Shown here: in pieces, positions 35,150 through 43,532 of the stretch
How the letters are laid out: every line of letters starts with the position of its first letter
Numbering within the stretch: position 1 is the stretch's first letter
Notes under the pieces: model-generated
What the model was told of the DNA's origin: nothing
What the model saw: only the letters and a program-made list of their open reading frames with translations
Databases searched by the model: none
Made by a program: the position numbers and the translations under genes
Origin: Eshraghiella sp964441705
GTDB taxonomy: Bacteria; Bacillota; Clostridia; Lachnospirales; Lachnospiraceae
Assembly: GCA_964441705.1 (NCBI GenBank)
Contig: CAYTWF010000003.1
Span: 1-64,000 of the forward strand
Length of the DNA stretch: 64,000 nucleotides
Direction: 5' to 3'

Positions 35150-36067
35150 TTCTTCGCGGGCGTGGGGCTCAGGGGCATCATCTTCTCGTGAGACCCAGAG
35201 TTCTTCGCAGTTGTGGGGCTCAGGGGCATTATCCTCCTGTGAGACCCAGGGTTCTTCGCGGGCGTGGGTCTCACGGGCATTATCTTCTCGTGAGACCCAG
35301 AGTTCTTCGCGGGCGGGGGTCTCAGGGGCATCATCTTCTCGTGAGACCCAGGGTTCTTCGCAGTCGTGGGTCTCAGGGGCTTGCTTCCTTATGCCTGACC
35401 CATAGATATATCGTCCCGTGGGTCTCAGGGGCAATATCTTCTCGTGAGGCCCAGAGTTCTTCACGGGCGTGGGTCTCAGCTGCATTATCTTCTCGTGAGA
35501 CCCAGAGTTCTTCGCAGTCGTGGGTCTCATAAGCTTGCTTCCTTATGCCTGACCCAAGCTATAGCGTCCCGTGGGTCTCAGCTGCATTATCTTCTCGTGA
35601 GACCCAGAGTTCTTCACAGGCGTGGGTCTCAGATGCATTATCCTCCTGTGAGACCCAGAGTTCTTCGCAGTTGTGGGTCTCAGGGGCTTGCTTCCTTATG
35701 CCTGACCCAAGCTATAGCGTCCCGTGGGTCTCAGCTGCATTATCTTCTCGTGAGGCCCAGCGGTCTTCGCTGCCATGGGTCTCATAAGCTTGCTTCCTTA
35801 TGCCTGACCCATAGATATATCGTCCCGTGGGTCTCAGGGGCANNNNNNNNNNNNNNNNNNNNNNNNNNNNNNNNNNNNNNNNNNNNNNNNNNNNNNNNNN
35901 NNNNNNNNNNNNNNNNNNNNNNNNNNNNNNNNNNNNNNNNNNGCTTGCTTCCTTATGCCTGACCCAAGCTATAGCGTCCCGTGGGTCTCAGCTGCATTAT
36001 CCCTCCGTGAGGCCCAGGGTTCTTCGCGGGCGTGGGTCTCACCCACAATATTCTCCTATGAGACCCA
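35150..36067 (+). repeat. Array C: second copy of the 51-bp hairpin-module family
   Basis: Same two module types as array A and the same orientation on plus, but with locus-specific variants: type I reads CATTATCTTCTCG between the arms and AGAGTTCTTCGC after; type II has CTTATGCC rather than CTTGTGCC. Landmarks CGTCCC at 35412, 35565, 35718 and 35821 are 153, 153 and 103 bp apart, i.e. three, three and two modules. It holds a 100-N gap. It fills the interval between the gntR promoter and trmO. Sequence drift within each locus suggests local homogenisation. No protein-coding gene is supported in it. Confidence 0.9.
35843..35942. other. Assembly gap of 100 N in array C
   Basis: Exactly 100 N within the array; array length is unresolved. 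Confidence 0.98.
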
Positions 36068-36137
36068 CAGGACAGCAATTCAAGTCATATAAGAAGCCTT
36101 TTATTAATCTTATGTGATACCTTGGAATGGAAAGAAA

Positions 36138-36166
36138 ACCTCTTAGGTAAAAATACCTTAAGAGGT
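36138..36166 (-). terminator. Intrinsic terminator after trmO
   Basis: ACCTCTTAGGTA and TACCTTAAGAGGT form a stem with one bulge; on the minus strand TTTTCTTT follows. It is 50 bp past the trmO stop. Confidence 0.78.
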
Positions 36167-36216
36167 CAGATTTTCTATAATTAATTTCACCACCGCTTTA
36201 TGACATAATAAAGCCA

Positions 36217-36882
36217 CTATTCCACATCTAATACTTTCAGTGTACCGTCAGCCACCTGAAATTTCACGTTCATTCCAGCGAAGGACATACCATATTCGCG
36301 TTGAGAATCATTTTGATAGGATGGTCTTGGGTCGCCCGCAAGCACACCCAAAAGAGCCTCTCTTTTATCTGCCGGAACCCTTATAAGCAGCTCTTCCGGA
36401 AAGCTGACTGCCAAGCTGTAATCTGTATAACCCCCGGCAAACCCTCCTGATGCATCAGGGTGAGCGTCTACATAAGGAAGATATGGTTTGATATCATATA
36501 TTGGTGTTCCATCCATAATATCAGCACCTGATACGTGGAGGATTGGACCGGTACCAGTTCGCATTTCAATTGAATCCAGTCTGACGCTGGACAAGCCAAT
36601 TGGATTGGGACGAAAAGGTGAGCGAGTCGCAAAAACCCCCATTCGTACATCGCCTCCAAGTCTTGGAGGCCTTACAGTTGGAGACCAGCTATCTCTCACT
36701 GACTGGGAAAATTCCCACAACAGCCATATATAATCAAAGCCCTCAAGACCTCTTACAGCATCAGGGTTAGAGTATTCTGGTTCAAAAATTATTTCACCCT
36801 TCAGTTCATCCACAAGGTTGCTTTGCCTTGGAATTCCAAATTTTTCAGGGAAATCAGTATGAATAACCGCTATTTTTTTCAT
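36217..36882 (-). CDS. trmO: tRNA (t6A37) N6-methyltransferase TrmO
   Basis: 221 residues. TsaA/TrmO beta-barrel family: start IAVIHTDFPEKFGIPRQ, RGLEGFDYIWLLWEFS, and the signature GVFATRSPFRPNPIGLS that binds S-adenosylmethionine. A C-terminal extension (YSLAVSFPEELL onward) is normal for the family. It adds a methyl group to t6A37 of tRNA-Thr. Its start overlaps the stop of the surface-protein gene by one base (TAATG). Confidence 0.93.
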   Translation of the reverse strand: MKKIAVIHTDFPEKFGIPRQSNLVDELKGEIIFEPEYSNPDAVRGLEGFDYIWLLWEFSQSVRDSWSPTVRPPRLGGDVRMGVFATRSPFRPNPIGLSSVRLDSIEMRTGTGPILHVSGADIMDGTPIYDIKPYLPYVDAHPDASGGFAGGYTDYSLAVSFPEELLIRVPADKREALLGVLAGDPRPSYQNDSQREYGMSFAGMNVKFQVADGTLKVLDVE

Positions 36883-38420
36883 TATCTTCTCCTGCCACGT
36901 CTGTGAAGAATGGCATTACATATTATCAAAATAACAAGCACAAGCAATACAGCGGCAACGACCAGCCACCACCATGTAATTGGCGACTTGACAGTAATTT
37001 CACAGGAAGTACTTATCTCATTATTGCCCAGTGAATAGGTAATTACTGCCTGACCATTGCTGACTGCAGTTACAAGTCCGGTATCATCAACTGTTGCAAC
37101 AGAGGTATCAGATGACGTCCATTTTGGCATGTATACAGCGGCATTGTCCGGAATAACAGAAGCCTCCAGCTGCTTTGTTGCAGTTTTTTTCATGGTAAGA
37201 CTGTCTGTGTTCAGGGTAAGCTGTGATGGAATCAAAAGCATCTCCACCTCTCTGGTCTGAGTTTCGCCGCAAACAGTACACTCGCCAGTCTCAACACCAC
37301 TGGCGGTGTAGGATGGATTTACAGTGACCTCCCATTTGTCAATATGATGCTGCTTGAGAGTATAATTATCAGTATAGGTATAGCCGCAGTCCCTGCATTC
37401 ATAGGTGGTAAAGCCGAAGCTGTCGCAGGAAGGCGAAGTCACTGTTTCAATGTATTCCGGGCTGCTACACATTTCAGGATACAGATTAACACTATAATCC
37501 ATCCGTTCATCTCGAATGAAATTGTCGGTATTGCCATCCTTGTTAAACTCCCAGTTCATTACCTCACCAATGTACTCCTTACAGTAGGCACGTCTGTCGG
37601 TATTATCCTCAAAAAAAGTAATTTTACCCTCAATCCTGTTATTCAAAAGATATCCATAATGCTCTGTTCCAGCAGGATAAAACATATACATGCCAATCAT
37701 GCCCCCGTTGTGAACATAGCCATGGTCTGAATCAAAGCCTGCTATTGTAACATCACAGCCGCTGATATCCACATATCCGTCAGCCAAGACACCACCCATA
37801 AACTGTTCATTGCGCTCATCGGTGTTGGTATCTGTACACACAAGTGTTACATCTACAACTGAGTTATCCACATTTCCATAGCCAAATCCAATAACTCCTC
37901 CCACGCCAAACATCTTGCTTCCGGTTGTCAAAGACAGAGTTGCATATATCTGGCAGTTGTCAACCTTGCTGTTAACACTGCTTCCGGCGATTCCACCTAC
38001 AAAACACGGTTCATCTGTATCAATGCTTATCCGTTCATTAATTAATGTAAGATTTATTATCTGTGCATCTGTCATTATTCCAAAAAGACCTGAATAATAT
38101 GTATCGTAGCTTTTCATATTACCGTCATAGGACAGAGAGGAGGTATCGTTAATATCACTCACTGTAAGATTAATGACAGCATATCCGTTACCATCAAGGG
38201 TTCCGGAAAAATCTACAGGTTTCCACTCTACGCCTGCCATATCAATATCATTCATAAGAATATAACTGCCATCCGGGTCCTCTGCCATTGCAAGCAGTCC
38301 CTGGCTGTCATGTATCTCATGATAATTTTCAGTACTATCTGCAGCACTTGATGTTTCCGGTAAAAGAACAATGGCTGCTGTCATTATTAAGCACAAAAGG
38401 GTGCTGGTTATTTTTTTCAT
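36882..38420 (-). CDS. Surface protein with GLUG-like repeats, Big2 domain and C-terminal anchor helix
   Basis: 512 residues. Signal peptide 1-26 (LLCLIMTAAIVLLPETSSAA). Residues about 35-300 are beta-helix-type repeats of the GLUG/filamentous-adhesin kind (GTLDGNGYAVINLTV, YSGLFGIM, VGGIAGSS). Two CxxC-like pairs follow (YECRDCGYTYTDNY; GECTVCGETQTREV). About 400-480 is a Big2 immunoglobulin-like domain (TWTSSD-type KWTSSDTSVATVDDTGLVTAV). A terminal helix and RRGRRR tail anchor it in the membrane. It probably acts in adhesion or glycan binding outside the cell. It overlaps trmO by one base. Confidence 0.82.
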   Translation of the reverse strand: MKKITSTLLCLIMTAAIVLLPETSSAADSTENYHEIHDSQGLLAMAEDPDGSYILMNDIDMAGVEWKPVDFSGTLDGNGYAVINLTVSDINDTSSLSYDGNMKSYDTYYSGLFGIMTDAQIINLTLINERISIDTDEPCFVGGIAGSSVNSKVDNCQIYATLSLTTGSKMFGVGGVIGFGYGNVDNSVVDVTLVCTDTNTDERNEQFMGGVLADGYVDISGCDVTIAGFDSDHGYVHNGGMIGMYMFYPAGTEHYGYLLNNRIEGKITFFEDNTDRRAYCKEYIGEVMNWEFNKDGNTDNFIRDERMDYSVNLYPEMCSSPEYIETVTSPSCDSFGFTTYECRDCGYTYTDNYTLKQHHIDKWEVTVNPSYTASGVETGECTVCGETQTREVEMLLIPSQLTLNTDSLTMKKTATKQLEASVIPDNAAVYMPKWTSSDTSVATVDDTGLVTAVSNGQAVITYSLGNNEISTSCEITVKSPITWWWLVVAAVLLVLVILIICNAILHRRGRRR

Positions 38421-38538
38421 AAGGTGCCTCCGCTAAATTCATTTATGCAATTATACATCTTTTTGTTACTTCTTGTCTATTTACTTTGCCGCTTCAATGT
38501 ATTAACATTATTTTTATAAAACAAATGAGGAGGAAATT

Positions 38539-40116
38539 ATGTATCAATGTCCTAATTGTGGCGGTAATTTAAGATTTGATATACCGACACAGCAGTTAAT
38601 GTGTGATTATTGTCACACAACCCAGGACCCGTACGCAGTTACCAAGGACCATGATGCAGTTGAGGAGAATATGTATGACGTTACTGTTTTTACATGCCCT
38701 CAATGTGGTGGTGAGATTCTAAGCACTGAGAATTCCGCTACCGGATTCTGCAGCTTCTGTGGAGCATCAACAATTCTTGACAGCCGACTTCGCAAAGAGA
38801 AGCGGCCTAATTACATTGTTCCTTTTAAAAAGACTAAGGAGGATTGTAAAAAGGCATATGGCAAGCTTATGCGCCATGCTATTTTTGCTCCAAAGGAATT
38901 AAAGGATGCCAAATGCGTCGACAATTTCCGTGGCATTTATATGCCTTACTGGGTATATATGGTTAAACAGGATTCACCGGTAAGTCTTTCCGGTAAAAAG
39001 ACCTATCGAAGAGGTAATTATATTATTACAGACCACTACAATCTTATGTGTGACGTAAGTGCTTATTACAAGGGTCTGTCCTATGATGCGTCATCTTCTT
39101 TTGCCGACAACATCAGCGAGGCAATTGCACCCTTTGACGTGCGTGGAATGAAACAGTTCACACCATCAATCCTGTGTGGCTTCTATGCTGATACCTCTGA
39201 TGTCAAAAGTGACATTTACCTGGGCGATGCAATGGAAATTGCCAATGAAGCAACAATGGACGTGGTTGAGAACCAGAAAGCCTTTAGAGGCTTTTCAATT
39301 ACCACAACCCCTTCAGCCATGAGCAGTTCACTTCATACGAAGTGTGAGCTTGTTGACAGTGCCATGTTTCCTGTATGGTTTCTTTCCTATAGAAAGGGTG
39401 ACCGAGTTGCTTATGCAACAGTTAATGGTCAGACAGGCAAGGTTGCGGCAGACCTGCCTATTGATTCCAGAAAATATGTTTTTGGCTCGATTCTTCTTGC
39501 AGTACCTATTTTCCTGCTGCTGAATCTGATATTCACCGTTAAGCCAACAACTACACTGGTAATTGCAGCTTTTATCGCACTTATTACCTCAATTATGTAT
39601 GTAAGTGCAATGAGAAAAATCCACAATCGTGAAACCCTCTCTGATGACAGAGGCTACCTGTTTAACAAGGGTGGTGCCAAAGCTGCCAGAACAATAACAA
39701 GTAAGTCAGCCACGGTTAAACCGGAGAATGTCGGCAAATGGTTTGTTAAAAATATTTTTCTTTTTGTATTCGTTGGAATATTTGCAACATCTATTCTGCA
39801 GTTTTTGGGCTCCAAGCTGCTTCTTCTTGGAGTAACCATTGGCGGAATAATTACTGCTGTTATTGGCTTTACCTCATTAAATGGAATGCCTAAGCACAAC
39901 AGACTTCCATGGTTTATTTTTTCAATAGCAGCCATATTTACATCGGTGCTTATTTCATTAGCGCACCCGGTTTCAGACCTGTACTATTATGGCGGAACTA
40001 TTTTTGCGCTGGCAGCAGTATTTTTTACTATTCTTGGTATTATTAAGAATTACAATGTACTGTCAACCCGTAAGCTTCCGCAGTTTAACAGAACGGGAGG
40101 TGATGACCGTGCATAG
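38539..40116 (+). CDS. Zinc-ribbon membrane protein
   Basis: 525 residues. Two zinc ribbons at the N-terminus: CPNCGG with CDYCHT (about 4-24) and CPQCGG with CSFCGA (about 53-75). A soluble middle part (about 95-310) includes RGIYMPYWVYMV. About six helices fill 315-515. This is the TFIIB-type zinc-ribbon/membrane family common in gut Clostridia; the function is unknown. GAGGAGG precedes the start. It is followed by a TPM-domain protein with overlapping ends, and the pair recurs in this group of bacteria, which suggests joint action at the membrane. Confidence 0.75.
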   Translation: MYQCPNCGGNLRFDIPTQQLMCDYCHTTQDPYAVTKDHDAVEENMYDVTVFTCPQCGGEILSTENSATGFCSFCGASTILDSRLRKEKRPNYIVPFKKTKEDCKKAYGKLMRHAIFAPKELKDAKCVDNFRGIYMPYWVYMVKQDSPVSLSGKKTYRRGNYIITDHYNLMCDVSAYYKGLSYDASSSFADNISEAIAPFDVRGMKQFTPSILCGFYADTSDVKSDIYLGDAMEIANEATMDVVENQKAFRGFSITTTPSAMSSSLHTKCELVDSAMFPVWFLSYRKGDRVAYATVNGQTGKVAADLPIDSRKYVFGSILLAVPIFLLLNLIFTVKPTTTLVIAAFIALITSIMYVSAMRKIHNRETLSDDRGYLFNKGGAKAARTITSKSATVKPENVGKWFVKNIFLFVFVGIFATSILQFLGSKLLLLGVTIGGIITAVIGFTSLNGMPKHNRLPWFIFSIAAIFTSVLISLAHPVSDLYYYGGTIFALAAVFFTILGIIKNYNVLSTRKLPQFNRTGGDDRA

Positions 40117-40894
40117 ATTAATGAGACGTATTACGGCCGGTATTGTAACCTCTGTAATTCTTACAGCAATAATGGTATCTACCTGTCTTGCTGACACGGT
40201 ATACACCAATCCATCTACTGGATATGATGTTATTATCGAAGATGATGCAGACCTGCTGACAGACAGTGAAGAGGCGGATTTAAGAGAGCTTATGGAGCCC
40301 ATTACCCAGTATGGCGGGGTTGCATTTACAACAATTGACTATAACCCAAGCTCTACTACATCAGACTATGCATATTCCCATTATAGGGATTTGTTTGGCA
40401 GCAGCAGCGGTACTCTTTTCGTTATAGATATGGATGACCGCAACATACAGATTCACAGCAACGGAGCTATCTACAAAACAATTACAGTCAGCTATGCCAA
40501 TACCATTACTGACAATATATACAAATATGCTTCCGACAGGGAATACTATGAATGTGCTGCCGAAGCCTACAGAGAGATTAACACTCTTCTGTCAGGCCGC
40601 AAAATTGCGCAGCCAATGAAGTACATAAGCAATGCTCTTCTTGCAATAATTCTTGCACTGCTTATTAATTATATTATTGTAAAAAGCTTTTCCAAGGCAA
40701 AGAAGCCTTCAAGAAATGACCTTTTGGGCAATATCTTTGCTAACTGCGAAATACACAACGCTAATGCTGTATTTACCCATCAGTCACGTGTCTACGACCC
40801 ACCAAGCAGTTCCGGTGGCGGTTCCTCCGGCGGCGGTGGCGGCGGAGGCGGTGGTGGTGGCGGAGGAGGCGGTGGCGGCGGCCACAGCTTCTAA
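40109..40894 (+). CDS. TPM-domain protein with glycine-rich tail
   Basis: 261 residues from GTG 40109, eight bases after GGGAGG and inside the end of the preceding gene; an ATG at 40103 is too close to that site. Signal-like helix (IVTSVILTAIMVSTCLA), then a TPM domain (about 45-165) with DADLLTDSEEADLRELMEP and DMDDRNIQIHSNG. One helix follows (about 180-200), then a cytoplasmic part and a tail of about 20 glycines ending HSF, the ending seen in YgcG-like proteins. TPM domains occur in photosystem repair proteins and in bacterial membrane proteins of unknown role. The long Gly tract comes from GGN codon repeats prone to slippage. Confidence 0.78.
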   Translation: MHRLMRRITAGIVTSVILTAIMVSTCLADTVYTNPSTGYDVIIEDDADLLTDSEEADLRELMEPITQYGGVAFTTIDYNPSSTTSDYAYSHYRDLFGSSSGTLFVIDMDDRNIQIHSNGAIYKTITVSYANTITDNIYKYASDREYYECAAEAYREINTLLSGRKIAQPMKYISNALLAIILALLINYIIVKSFSKAKKPSRNDLLGNIFANCEIHNANAVFTHQSRVYDPPSSSGGGSSGGGGGGGGGGGGGGGGGGHSF

Positions 40895-40923
40895 CAGCCA
40901 GCAAGCCCATTTATACAACATTA

Positions 40924-40963
40924 AAACAGCCTGTAGTGCATACATGTGCATTACAGGCTGTTT
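40924..40963. terminator. Bidirectional terminator between the TPM and HD genes
   Basis: AAACAGCCTGTA and TACAGGCTGTTT arms with additional TGCA pairing. A/T runs flank both sides. It serves the convergent TPM (+) and HD (-) genes. Confidence 0.85.
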
Positions 40964-40978
40964 ATCATATGGGTAATA

Positions 40979-41644
40979 TCAGCAAATTTTATTCTTATTG
41001 GCTACCATCTTAAATCTCATGCCAAGAATCTCTGCGGCTCTTTTACACATCAGCATTCTTTGTATGAATATCTCAAAATAATCTATCATGGAGCATATGC
41101 TTTCATCCAGCTCTATTTCAAAAAGAATTGTTTTTTTATCCATCTGAACGGTAAGATTGGAGGAGGTTACTGCGTAATTCACTCTATCGTGCTTGTCAAA
41201 GGTCTCTTTTATCTGGTTACGCACCCTGTTACGGCGCACATCTGTCTTATCTGCTATTATCAGTGCTGCGGATATGGCATTGACAGCTGTTCCGGTTGCT
41301 TCGTCATGGTTGCCTATAGCGTTCATGATTATGGATATCTCATGGAAATCCATTCCCAGCTCTTTAAGTATGTTACGTGATAACAACGCTCCATTATGGG
41401 CATGGTCATTACGGTTAATGCAATTTCCAATATCATGCATATAGCCTGCTATTTTGCACAGTTCTACATCGCGTTTGCTATAGCCGATTGTCTCAAGGAT
41501 TTTGGCACTTTGGGTGGCCACAATTGTGGCGTGGGCGATTGAGTGGTCTGTATAGCCAAGAACTCCCAGCATCTCATTTCCTTGTCTGATGTATTCGTTG
41601 ACTTCCTCTGATTCTTTAATGTTTTTATATGTTATTCTGGTCAT
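40979..41644 (-). CDS. HD-domain phosphohydrolase
   Basis: 221 residues. The HD core has an early His (YTDHSIAHA), the HD pair in GYMHDIGNC, a further His in NDHAHNG and Asp in LIIADKTD. HD proteins hydrolyse phosphate esters, often nucleotides or cyclic dinucleotides; the HD-GYP variant motif is absent. It is cytoplasmic. The last 60 residues have no clear fold. A large dyad lies just upstream (41663-41708). Confidence 0.8.
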   Translation of the reverse strand: MTRITYKNIKESEEVNEYIRQGNEMLGVLGYTDHSIAHATIVATQSAKILETIGYSKRDVELCKIAGYMHDIGNCINRNDHAHNGALLSRNILKELGMDFHEISIIMNAIGNHDEATGTAVNAISAALIIADKTDVRRNRVRNQIKETFDKHDRVNYAVTSSNLTVQMDKKTILFEIELDESICSMIDYFEIFIQRMLMCKRAAEILGMRFKMVANKNKIC

Positions 41645-41662
41645 GAAATTCTCCTCTGTTAA

Positions 41663-41708
41663 TAATAATACCGATATCTTTTATTGTATCAAAATATCGG
41701 TATTATTA
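41663..41708. promoter_or_regulatory. 15-bp perfect inverted repeat upstream of the HD gene
   Basis: TAATAATACCGATAT, 16 nt, ATATCGGTATTATTA. Neither side continues into a clear T-run. ACCGATAT is one base from a sigma-D -10 box, and on minus CAAA lies 15 bp ahead of it, so a flagellar-type promoter is possible but weak. It may be an operator or the end of the lipoprotein transcript. Confidence 0.5.
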
Positions 41709-41742
41709 ATATCAATTTTGTGTAAAATTTTGAATTTCTTTT

Positions 41743-42462
41743 CTACATATTAAGCCAGACCGAATATATGTCTGATGATGCTTCAAGCCATTTTTTGTAC
41801 AGATTGGAGCTGCTGTTCAGCCACTTCTTGTAGCATTCACTGGAAATATCCAGCCAGTCGCTATAGTTATCTGTGCTTTCGTATGCATCCTTAACTATTC
41901 CATCATAATATTTTTCGTATATATCCTGATAGAGACCATCATATATATCGTTGTAATAATCCTTATATACGCCATCATATATTCTATCGTAATAATCATC
42001 CAATGCCTGTGATTTCTCTTCATAATCGCTTATAGTATCATTGATTATATCATTGTACTGCTGGGTCTTTTCCTTTGTTCGCTCAAAAAGTTCCTCAGAT
42101 AAGCTTTCTGCAGTATCAAACCAGTCAAACAGCTCCTGTTTGTTGTCAACATATCCATCATATGTATCATTTATATCGCTGTAAACGTCTTCAATGGAAT
42201 CAGTCAGCTCTTTTGCAGTAGAATCAAAATCATCTTCAATGTCCTTTAAAATATCCTCCTTGTCACCTGACACTTCAAGGTCCGCTTCTGTGGTTTCCTC
42301 ATCATTGTCTTTCTCTGGCTCTGTCTCATCCTCCTTATCCATCTCATTGGATTCCTTACGGGTTTCATCCTCATATACGGTGCTTGTTACCACACGTCCT
42401 TTGCAGCCGGTCAGCATTAACGTAACTGCTGCAAGCATAATAATTATAATATTTCTTTTCAT
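41743..42462 (-). CDS. Asp/Tyr-rich lipoprotein
   Basis: 239 residues from ATG 42462, which overlaps the previous stop (ATGA) and has GAGGAAA upstream. Lipobox TLMLTGC gives a lipid-modified Cys near 20. A strongly acidic linker follows (residues about 30-75), then a helical, Asp/Tyr-rich part with internal repeats: IYDGVYKDYYND, IYDGLYQDIYEK, YYDGIVKDAYES, then CYKKWLNSSS, LYKKWLEASS and IYSVWLNM. The repeated Tyr/Trp spacing suggests an elongated amphipathic helix that could lie on a membrane or bind a partner. I do not recognise a family. Confidence 0.7.
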   Translation of the reverse strand: MKRNIIIIMLAAVTLMLTGCKGRVVTSTVYEDETRKESNEMDKEDETEPEKDNDEETTEADLEVSGDKEDILKDIEDDFDSTAKELTDSIEDVYSDINDTYDGYVDNKQELFDWFDTAESLSEELFERTKEKTQQYNDIINDTISDYEEKSQALDDYYDRIYDGVYKDYYNDIYDGLYQDIYEKYYDGIVKDAYESTDNYSDWLDISSECYKKWLNSSSNLYKKWLEASSDIYSVWLNM

Positions 42463-43019
42463 GCTGTTTTTTCCTCTTTTCTCTTGGAATTCTCGATTAT
42501 TAACCAGACTGCACCGGCAATAATAATTACCACACATATGTAATACAGATAATGTGAAATACCATACTTATAGCTGCTGTTTTCTATTGCTCTTCGGGCT
42601 TTCATATCCCAACCGAAAATTGCCGTTACAATTGCTGTCAGACATGCAAATACAATTGCGGCTACGGGCTTTTTGATAATTGTAAACAGCAATGTCAGTA
42701 TTGTCATAAGTGCTGTAAGAATAATCAGAACAACGCATACCGTTCCAATTGCCTTGGACTGTCCTGCTGCAGCAGCATTGCTGTATATTTGCAGCAGTTC
42801 AGGCATTGACATATTAACAGCCTCCTTGTTGGTCATGCTAATATCATCAAAATACATTTCATCTGAATATTTTAGCAGGTCTTCCTTATGTTCCTTTTTG
42901 GCTGCCGCAAATGGCATAAAAAATGCCCCCAGCAATAATATGCTTCCAAACAGCATTATTAAAAATGCTATACTTACCTTTTTTGCTGGTGTATTGCCAG
43001 CTGATGTCATGTATTCCAT
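42459..43019 (-). CDS. Four-helix membrane protein of a MerR-controlled operon
   Basis: 186 residues from the ATG at 43019 (MEYMTSAG), eight bases after GGAGG; two earlier ATGs overlap that site. Helices at about 17-38, 92-112, 117-138 and 158-178. The first extracytoplasmic loop (about 55 residues, MYFDDISMTNKEAVNMSMPE) is the largest soluble part. No family recognised. It is translationally coupled to the lipoprotein gene by a four-base overlap and begins right after the merR stop. Confidence 0.65.
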   Translation of the reverse strand: MEYMTSAGNTPAKKVSIAFLIMLFGSILLLGAFFMPFAAAKKEHKEDLLKYSDEMYFDDISMTNKEAVNMSMPELLQIYSNAAAAGQSKAIGTVCVVLIILTALMTILTLLFTIIKKPVAAIVFACLTAIVTAIFGWDMKARRAIENSSYKYGISHYLYYICVVIIIAGAVWLIIENSKRKEEKTA

Positions 43020-43035
43020 ATTCATTTCCTCCATT

Positions 43036-43368
43036 TTATAGAATTGCTATGAGTTCACGCGCTTCCTTTATTACTGATTCCAGATGCCTCTGTTCTTCTC
43101 TAATCTGTTGAATCCTTCTCTCCAGCAAAGACTTGACCACTGCATCCGGTGCATCAATAATTGACCTGATTTCTTTTCGTTTGAAACCAAGCTGCTGGTA
43201 TAGTTTAATTCTTTTGATTCTCTTTTGAGCTGCCTCATCATATAGAAGATAGCCATACTTATTCCTGCCTGATGGAATAAGCAGGCCATTTTCTTCATAT
43301 CCCTGAACGGCTCGTCTTGATACCCCCAGCATTATGCATACCTCACGTAGAGTTCTTGTGTCACTCAT
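43036..43368 (-). CDS. MerR family transcriptional regulator
   Basis: 110 residues. Winged helix at the N-terminus (TLREVCIMLGVSRRAVQGYEENGLL, here an atypical GYEENG in place of YYExxG) and a short coiled coil (RIQQIREEQRHLESVIKEA). There is no ligand domain or metal-binding Cys pattern at the C-terminus, so the signal is unknown. MerR proteins remodel promoters with over-long spacers; such a site lies at 43386-43415. First gene of a three-gene operon. Confidence 0.87.
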   Translation of the reverse strand: MSDTRTLREVCIMLGVSRRAVQGYEENGLLIPSGRNKYGYLLYDEAAQKRIKRIKLYQQLGFKRKEIRSIIDAPDAVVKSLLERRIQQIREEQRHLESVIKEARELIAIL

Positions 43369-43385
43369 TACAGCCTCCTTTCTGT

Positions 43386-43415
43386 AGCGTATGACTGCAC
43401 TCTGCGTGCAGTCAA
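43386..43415 (-). promoter_or_regulatory. MerR-type operator within the promoter spacer
   Basis: Minus strand TTGACT (43410-43415), 18-bp spacer, TACGCT (43386-43391). The spacer holds a perfect dyad, TGACTGCAC, five bases, GTGCAGTCA (43392-43414). A long spacer filled by a dyad is the signature of MerR-activated promoters. Confidence 0.75.
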
Positions 43416-43467
43416 AGACTTTTTTCTACATAGAAGGCGTTGTAAATTTCGCGAATTTGGGTAAAAA

Positions 43468-43505
43468 AACCTGTAACACAGATATTTAAATCTGTATTAC
43501 AGGTT
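43468..43505 (-). terminator. Intrinsic terminator after the chemoreceptor gene
   Basis: AACCTGTAA.ACAGAT with its complement (one mismatch) forms a long stem; on the minus strand at least six T follow. Confidence 0.88.
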
Positions 43506-43532
43506 TCCTGATTGATATGTTTTTTTGTACGG

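Noticed and set aside
35056..36117. Frames through array C and the long N-terminal extension of the GntR protein
   Set aside because: Repeat-derived. The GntR protein has a proper start with GGAGG at 35061.
37057..37260. Dockerin or cellulosome assignment for the GLUG/Big2 surface protein
   Set aside because: No paired calcium-loop dockerin motif is present; it has a C-terminal membrane anchor instead.
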